From Polyangiaceae bacterium (GTDB lineage: Bacteria > Myxococcota_A > Polyangia > HGW-17 > JALWFW01), in assembly GCA_027013865.1 (NCBI GenBank), contig JALWFW010000036.1, positions 21,819 to 58,592 on the forward strand: DNA of 36,774 nucleotides, read 5' to 3'. Shown here one piece after another: positions 32,628-36,774 of the stretch. How positions within the stretch are numbered: position 1 is the first letter of the stretch; every line of letters starts with the position of its first letter. Made by a program: the position numbers and the translations under genes. The notes beneath the pieces are model-generated. The model searched no databases. It saw only the letters and a program-made list of their open reading frames with translations, and was not told the origin of the DNA.

Positions 32628-33111
32628 GGCGATCGCGGCCATAGAGGACCCCCGTGCATCGAGGCGTCGTCTGCGTATGGAGTCCGTGGTATTCAGGGCA
32701 CTTTCGGCCCTGGTGGTGGAGTTCCTAAACGATCCCGTCCTCGCATCTGTGTCCATAACGCGTGTGGTGATGAGTCCTGATTTGCGTCATGCCAAGGTTT
32801 ATTTCGCCTCTGGTGATCCGGATTTCGACGTGACGGCAGCCATGGACGAGTTCCGCAGAGCACGCGGTTATCTGCGTTCACGTCTGGCAGAAGAAATTCG
32901 CGTCAGGTACGTGCCCAAACTCCATTTTTATCCGGATCGCGGTTTGTACAACGCCTGGACCGTAGAAGAAGTGCTCCGGCAGATCCATGAACATGAGAAG
33001 GAACTGCCAGAATCCCTGCGTGAGGCACCTTCGATGCTCTCTGGGACAGGCACTGCATCCGGTGAAGTTTCCGGCGACGGCAGCGGACCGCAGAAGGGAG
33101 GAGACAGTTGA
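32578..33111 (+). CDS. rbfA: Ribosome-binding factor A
   Basis: The 177-residue protein matches RbfA, a KH-type factor needed for late 16S rRNA/30S maturation and cold adaptation: RRLRMESVVFRALSALVVEFLNDP, then VSITRVVMSPDLRHAKVYF and RLAEEIRVRYVPKLHFYPD (each in part). Unusual are a basic N-terminal extension of about 15 residues (SRRKRTRLDS) and a Gly/Ser tail after ~140. CAGGAGA lies 5 bases before the ATG at 32578. It overlaps DUF503 by 50 bases and its stop overlaps the nrnA start. Confidence 0.93.
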   Translation: MSRRKRTRLDSITRIPEAIAAIEDPRASRRRLRMESVVFRALSALVVEFLNDPVLASVSITRVVMSPDLRHAKVYFASGDPDFDVTAAMDEFRRARGYLRSRLAEEIRVRYVPKLHFYPDRGLYNAWTVEEVLRQIHEHEKELPESLREAPSMLSGTGTASGEVSGDGSGPQKGGDS

Positions 33112-34091
33112 GCATGCCTACCACCCGTGAGTACGAAAAGCTCGTTCCCTATCTCAGGGGACGGGTTCTCATAACTGCCCACCGCCATCCCGATGGAGAT
33201 GCTGTTGGGTCCTCTCTTGCCATGTATCATCTGGTGCGCAGTGCTGGGGGCCAGCCCGTCGTTTATTCCTATGATCCCTACGGCGATGAGTTCGCCTTCC
33301 TGCCGGGGTCCGAAAGCGTGGTATCCGATCCCGAACTCGTGCGTCATGAGAATTGGGATGCCATTTTCGTGGTGGATGTGAGCACCTCTCATCTTCTTGG
33401 TCCCATGCCGTCATGCGAGTGTCCATGGCTGGTACTCGATCACCACTCGTCCCATGACCGTTACGGTACTGTGGAAATCGTGGATCCTTCGGCTGCCAGT
33501 GTCGGCATCCTGGTGGAGGAGCTACGTCAGACTGCCAGACTTCCGCTGACCCTGGATTTCGCCAAGTGCGTATGGACCTCCATCGTTTCGGATACTGGAG
33601 GATTCAGGTATTCGTCGACGGATCCCAGGGCCATGAAGATAGGCTCCCGCATGCTGGAAGCCGGAGTCAACGCCTGGGAAGCTGCCTCCTATCTCTATGA
33701 ATACAACACACTGGAGCGCATGAGGCTGCTTTCCCTTGCCCTAGGTACCATCAGGGTGAACGGCAAGGTGGGATCCATGTACGTGGATGAACGGATGCTT
33801 AGGGAAACCGAGACCAGCGCCCAGGATACTTCCGGTTTCGTCAACTATGTCCGCGCCATAAGGAACGTGGAAATAGCCATATTCCTGCGGCCGGATCCAG
33901 ACGATCCCTCCATCGTCCGCATATCACTGCGTTCCAAGGGGCAGTATCCGGTGGACGAGATAGGCGAGAAATTCGGTGGCGGCGGTCACCGTAATGCAGC
34001 AGGCTGCCGCTATCACGGCCCCATAGAGGAAGCACGGAGAGTACTCATGGAGACCGCTGCTGAACTGGTCCGCTCGAGGGACAGGGGGTAG
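33108..34091 (+). CDS. nrnA: DHH-family oligoribonuclease / pAp phosphatase
   Basis: The product has 327 residues. DHH-DHHA1 motifs are clear: HRHPDGDAVGSS (motif I), FVVDVST (motif II), VLDHHSSHD (DHH motif III) and the C-terminal GGGGHRNAAGC. NrnA enzymes remove 2-4-mer RNAs from 5' ends and dephosphorylate pAp. The TTG at 33108, with GGAGGAG 4 bases upstream and a 4-base overlap with rbfA, is the likelier start; the ATG at 33114 is an alternative. It lies in its common place between rbfA and truB. Confidence 0.9.
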   Translation: MSMPTTREYEKLVPYLRGRVLITAHRHPDGDAVGSSLAMYHLVRSAGGQPVVYSYDPYGDEFAFLPGSESVVSDPELVRHENWDAIFVVDVSTSHLLGPMPSCECPWLVLDHHSSHDRYGTVEIVDPSAASVGILVEELRQTARLPLTLDFAKCVWTSIVSDTGGFRYSSTDPRAMKIGSRMLEAGVNAWEAASYLYEYNTLERMRLLSLALGTIRVNGKVGSMYVDERMLRETETSAQDTSGFVNYVRAIRNVEIAIFLRPDPDDPSIVRISLRSKGQYPVDEIGEKFGGGGHRNAAGCRYHGPIEEARRVLMETAAELVRSRDRG

Positions 34092-34094
34092 TCC

Positions 34095-35012
34095 ATGTAC
34101 GGTATTCTTCTGGTGGATAAACCCAAGGGCATGACCTCCAACAGAGTGGTTACAGCCGTGAAACGCCGTTTCGGCGTCAAGGTGGGCCATGCCGGCACAC
34201 TGGATCCGCTTGCCACCGGAGTTTTGCCTCTACTTGTGGGGGAGGCCACCAAGATAGCCTCGCATCTCCTTCATGACCGAAAGGTGTATGAGACGGTGAT
34301 GCATCTTGGTGTGGTGACCGATACCCTTGATGCCGAGGGACAGGTGACTGACAGACGCCCGGTTCCTGAGCTTACCGCTGGGGACATGAAATCTGTGCTG
34401 GATCGTTTTGTGGGAGACTCGGAGCAGATTCCTCCGGCCTTCTCTGCCATAAAGATAGATGGCAGGCGGGCTTACAGTCTGGCGCGGAGTGGACGGGAAG
34501 TGGCTATTCCCTCCCGTAAGGTAACGGTTTACTCCATGGAACTGCGTGCCATGGATCTGCCCCGAGTGACGGTACGCATGGAGGTATCCGGCGGTACCTA
34601 CGTGCGTGCCCTGGTGCGTGACATCGGCCAGGCACTTGGATGTGGTGCACACGTCGAGGAACTTCGCCGCCTGGTGCACGGGCCTTTTCGTGTGGAGCGG
34701 GCATGGAAGATGGGCGACATCATGAACATGGATCCTGAGTCTTTTGCAGGAGCGCTCCGTCCGATGTTCGCGGCCTTTCCAGACGTTCCCAAAATGATAA
34801 TAGATCGCTTCACGGCCTGGACCCTTCTTACGGGGCGTACTGCCGAGGAGACCAAGATATCCGAGGATGACCACATGGTGGTGCTCCTCGGAGACAACGG
34901 ACACGAGTTAGGGCTTGGCACCATTGGTAAAAGTGGTCTCAAGCCCCTTAAGATATTCGGAAAATTCATACAGGAATATGTAGAAGACAGGAGGAAGGAA
35001 AATGTCCAATAA
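34095..35012 (+). CDS. truB: tRNA pseudouridine-55 synthase TruB
   Basis: The 305-residue protein starts [19 protein letters not shown] and has [15 protein letters not shown] with catalytic Asp37, then [15 protein letters not shown] and [12 protein letters not shown]. It isomerises uridine 55 in the T loop of tRNAs. It is 3 bases after nrnA and overlaps rpsO by 11 bases. The C terminus has a PUA-like domain ([10 protein letters not shown]-type; here [22 protein letters not shown]). Confidence 0.94.
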   Translation: MYGILLVDKPKGMTSNRVVTAVKRRFGVKVGHAGTLDPLATGVLPLLVGEATKIASHLLHDRKVYETVMHLGVVTDTLDAEGQVTDRRPVPELTAGDMKSVLDRFVGDSEQIPPAFSAIKIDGRRAYSLARSGREVAIPSRKVTVYSMELRAMDLPRVTVRMEVSGGTYVRALVRDIGQALGCGAHVEELRRLVHGPFRVERAWKMGDIMNMDPESFAGALRPMFAAFPDVPKMIIDRFTAWTLLTGRTAEETKISEDDHMVVLLGDNGHELGLGTIGKSGLKPLKIFGKFIQEYVEDRRKENVQ

Positions 35013-35277
35013 GATGGCTTCGAGCATCAAACAGCAGATCATCAAAGAGTTTGCACGTCACGAGGGTGACACCGGATCTCCAGAGGTTCAGATCGCTCTT
35101 CTGACCAAGCGCATCAAGCACCTCACCGAGCACTTCAAGACCCACAAAAAGGATCATTCCTCCAGGCGCGGACTCCTCAAGCTGGTCGGCCGTAGGCGCC
35201 GTCTCCTCGAGTACCTCAAGCGTCATGACTATGAGGGATATCGCAAACTCATCTCCGAACTGGGAATCCGTGGCTGA
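35002..35277 (+). CDS. rpsO: Ribosomal protein S15
   Basis: The 91-residue protein is near-canonical length (89): [52 protein letters not shown] (in part). It binds the central domain of 16S rRNA in the small subunit. AGGAGGAAGG precedes the ATG at 35002. The overlap with truB means no free leader, so autoregulation through an upstream mRNA structure as in E. coli is unlikely here. It is the last gene of the operon, followed by a strong terminator. Confidence 0.95.
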   Translation: MSNKMASSIKQQIIKEFARHEGDTGSPEVQIALLTKRIKHLTEHFKTHKKDHSSRRGLLKLVGRRRRLLEYLKRHDYEGYRKLISELGIRG

Positions 35278-35335
35278 TCAGTTACCAGATCCAACAGTTA
35301 CCAGCTCGTTGGTAGTGTAAACTACTCGGTTAAGT

Positions 35336-35381
35336 ACAGAGGGGACTCGGTATGAATCCGGGGCTCCTCTGTGCCTTTTTT
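35336..35381 (+). terminator. Rho-independent terminator of the rbfA-rpsO operon
   Basis: A long stem, ACAGAGGGG...CTCGG with CCGGGG...CTCCTCTGT (35336-35350 with 35358-35372, one mismatch and two G-T pairs, 7-base loop), is followed by CC and six T residues. It starts 58 bases past the rpsO stop and ends the operon. Confidence 0.88.
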
Positions 35382-35435
35382 GAGCATGTCTATTGCCTGA
35401 TATCCGGCCCCTACATTTTTTTGATTGCTTAAAAG

Positions 35436-35459
35436 TTCTTTTATTTCAGGTAGTTACAA
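35436..35459 (-). repeat. 3'-end motif copy 7 (TAACT-N3-TGA family)
   Basis: On the minus strand it reads TTGTAACTACCTGAAATAAA and continues into AGAACTTTTAAG. It lies 33 bases past the methionine gamma-lyase stop on the same strand, in the convergent gap with rpsO. It is the closest match to copy 1. Confidence 0.6.
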
Positions 35460-35491
35460 GCGAACGCCAGAATGGCAGAACAATGCAGGTG

Positions 35492-36682
35492 TCAGGAAAG
35501 TCTGGAGAGGGCCTGGTCGAGATCGGCTATGATGTCCTTGGCATCTTCCAGACCCACGGCAATGCGTACCAGGCCGGGGGATATCTCGGCTTTTTCCAGC
35601 TCTTCAGGTGAGTATGTCGAGTGAGTCATGGATGCGGGATGCTGAATTAGAGTCTCCACGTCGCCGAGGGACACGGCTATGGTGCACAGTTCGCAGGAGT
35701 CGATGAGCTTTATGCCCGCGGGTTTGCCGCCCTTCACCTCGAAGGCCACCACTGCTCCAAAACCGCTCATCTGTTTCTTGGCTACCTCGTGGTACGGGTC
35801 GTCCGGCAGGCCGGGATAGTAGACGTGCTGAACCATGGGATGATCGTGGAGGAACTCGGCCACGGCCCTGGCGTTTGCCTCGTGGCGTTCCATGCGTAGG
35901 GACAGGGTCTTCATGCCGCGCAGAAGCAGGAATGCCTCGAAGGGTCCAAGCACGGATCCCGTCATGTCCTTGACTCCGAACATGAGCACGTCGTGGATGT
36001 AGTCGGCCTTGCCCACCACGAATCCGGCAATCACATCACCGTGTCCGTTGAGGAACTTGGTGGCCGAGTGGATGACGATGTCGGCTCCGTGTTCTAGAGG
36101 ACGTTGCAGGTATGGTGTGGAGAAGGTGTTGTCCACGATGACCTTGATGTCGTGGGCATGGGCGATGTCGCTTATGGCGCGGATGTCCACCACTCTGAGG
36201 TTGGGGTTGGCTGGTGTCTCGAAATAGATGGCTTTCGTGTTGGGACGGATGGCCTTTTCGACTTCTTCGGGGTTTGAGCAGTTCACGAATGACACTTCGA
36301 CTCCGTAACGGGATATGCCTTCCGACAGGTAGGCGAAGGTACAGCCGTACAGGGTCTTGTCGGCTATCATGTGGTCTCTCGCCCGAAGCAGTGTCCACAG
36401 CGCGCTGGTTACGGCTCCCATACCCGATGCCGTGGTTACTGCCGCCTCGGCACCTTCGAGATCAGCCAGTTTGCGCTCTATGACCCGGTGATTTGGGTTA
36501 CCCAGACGGGTGTATATGTAACCGTCCTCTTCACCGGCGAATATACGGCCACCGGATTCAGCAGACTCGAAGGCAAAGGTGGATGTGGCATAAATGGGCA
36601 TTGCCAGTGGTCTGTTTGCCTTCTCGTGGGGCATGCCTGCGTGAATCTGCCTTGTACTGAATCCTAACTTACTGTGATCCAT
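35492..36682 (-). CDS. megL: Methionine gamma-lyase
   Basis: The 396-residue PLP enzyme of the Cys/Met metabolism family degrades methionine to methanethiol, 2-oxobutyrate and ammonia. The PLP lysine is Lys209 in [16 protein letters not shown], with IVDNTF (Asp184) upstream. LYGCTF at 111-116 gives the Tyr-Gly-Cys that distinguishes methionine gamma-lyase (Cys116 of Pseudomonas putida) from cystathionine lyases, and [25 protein letters not shown] supports this (in part). TGAGGAGGAAA lies 6 bases before the ATG at 36682. Cystathionine gamma-lyase activity cannot be excluded. The 92 bases upstream to the window end show no clear promoter. Confidence 0.9.
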   Translation of the reverse strand: MDHSKLGFSTRQIHAGMPHEKANRPLAMPIYATSTFAFESAESGGRIFAGEEDGYIYTRLGNPNHRVIERKLADLEGAEAAVTTASGMGAVTSALWTLLRARDHMIADKTLYGCTFAYLSEGISRYGVEVSFVNCSNPEEVEKAIRPNTKAIYFETPANPNLRVVDIRAISDIAHAHDIKVIVDNTFSTPYLQRPLEHGADIVIHSATKFLNGHGDVIAGFVVGKADYIHDVLMFGVKDMTGSVLGPFEAFLLLRGMKTLSLRMERHEANARAVAEFLHDHPMVQHVYYPGLPDDPYHEVAKKQMSGFGAVVAFEVKGGKPAGIKLIDSCELCTIAVSLGDVETLIQHPASMTHSTYSPEELEKAEISPGLVRIAVGLEDAKDIIADLDQALSRLS

Positions 36683-36774
36683 GGATTTTCCTCCTCAGTC
36701 GGGAACGTGGGTCTCCGTACCGTTTCAGGTGTCGTATTGTTTTGGGTGTGATTCATTCTCACGTCATGAAAGAT

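Overview
The window reads as ordinary chromosome from a Gram-negative bacterium of the former Deltaproteobacteria (a Myxococcota- or Bradymonadota-like lineage), probably an anaerobe. The reasons are several cysteine-rich lipoproteins with Asn/Thr/Gly linkers, one of them carrying a myxobacterial-type Cys repeat plus RCC1 blades; molybdenum-cofactor enzymes; methionine gamma-lyase; and a cyclic-2,3-diphosphoglycerate-synthetase-like GTPase. I cannot name a genus. There is no phage, insertion sequence, CRISPR array, rRNA or toxin island. I count 26 protein genes and one tRNA.

Layout. 1-4.8 kb: a Cys-rich/RCC1 lipoprotein (+); then on the minus strand tRNA-Leu(GAG) with its promoter and terminator, a PLP fold-type-II enzyme behind a structured leader, and a secreted beta-rich protein. 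4.9-7.6 kb: a two-gene molybdenum-cofactor operon made of two fusions, MoeA-MoaC and MOSC-MogA. 7.7-12.7 kb: two Cys-rich lipoproteins (+) flanking a minus-strand operon (thioredoxin-like lipoprotein, LOG/TIGR00725 protein, serine hydrolase). 13-15.3 kb: a DUF1460 amidase-like protein (-) and, divergently, a COG2403 GTPase. 15.5-19.3 kb: an organophosphate-type MFS transporter, an MscS channel and a repeat protein with a basic tail. 19.5-24.1 kb: a DnaJ with a reduced zinc region and two large lipoproteins, one made of YD repeats. 24.2-27.4 kb: an aminotransferase, a disordered charged protein and UbiX. 27.5-31.5 kb: pnp and a shortened Tex-like S1 protein. 31.6-32 kb: a minisatellite-bearing lipoprotein (-). 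32.1-35.4 kb: a ribosome/RNA operon (DUF503, rbfA, nrnA, truB, rpsO) ending in a strong terminator. 35.5-36.7 kb: methionine gamma-lyase (-).

How the genes work together. The clearest joint functions are molybdenum-cofactor assembly (4.97-7.63 kb) and RNA/ribosome maturation (27.5-35.3 kb). In the latter, pnp is displaced upstream of the cluster it usually follows, and infB is not beside DUF503-rbfA. The envelope-directed genes (at least eight lipoproteins or secreted proteins, plus an MscS channel) suggest a heavily decorated cell surface.

The most novel signal is not a gene. A ~24-bp AT-rich motif with the invariant core TAACT-N3-TGA occurs seven times, in either orientation. One copy lies in every one of the five convergent gene junctions, and two more lie just past other gene 3' ends. 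It often runs into a T tract, and its reverse complement resembles the IHF consensus. I found none inside a gene. It may be an unrecognised transcription-end or nucleoid-protein element.
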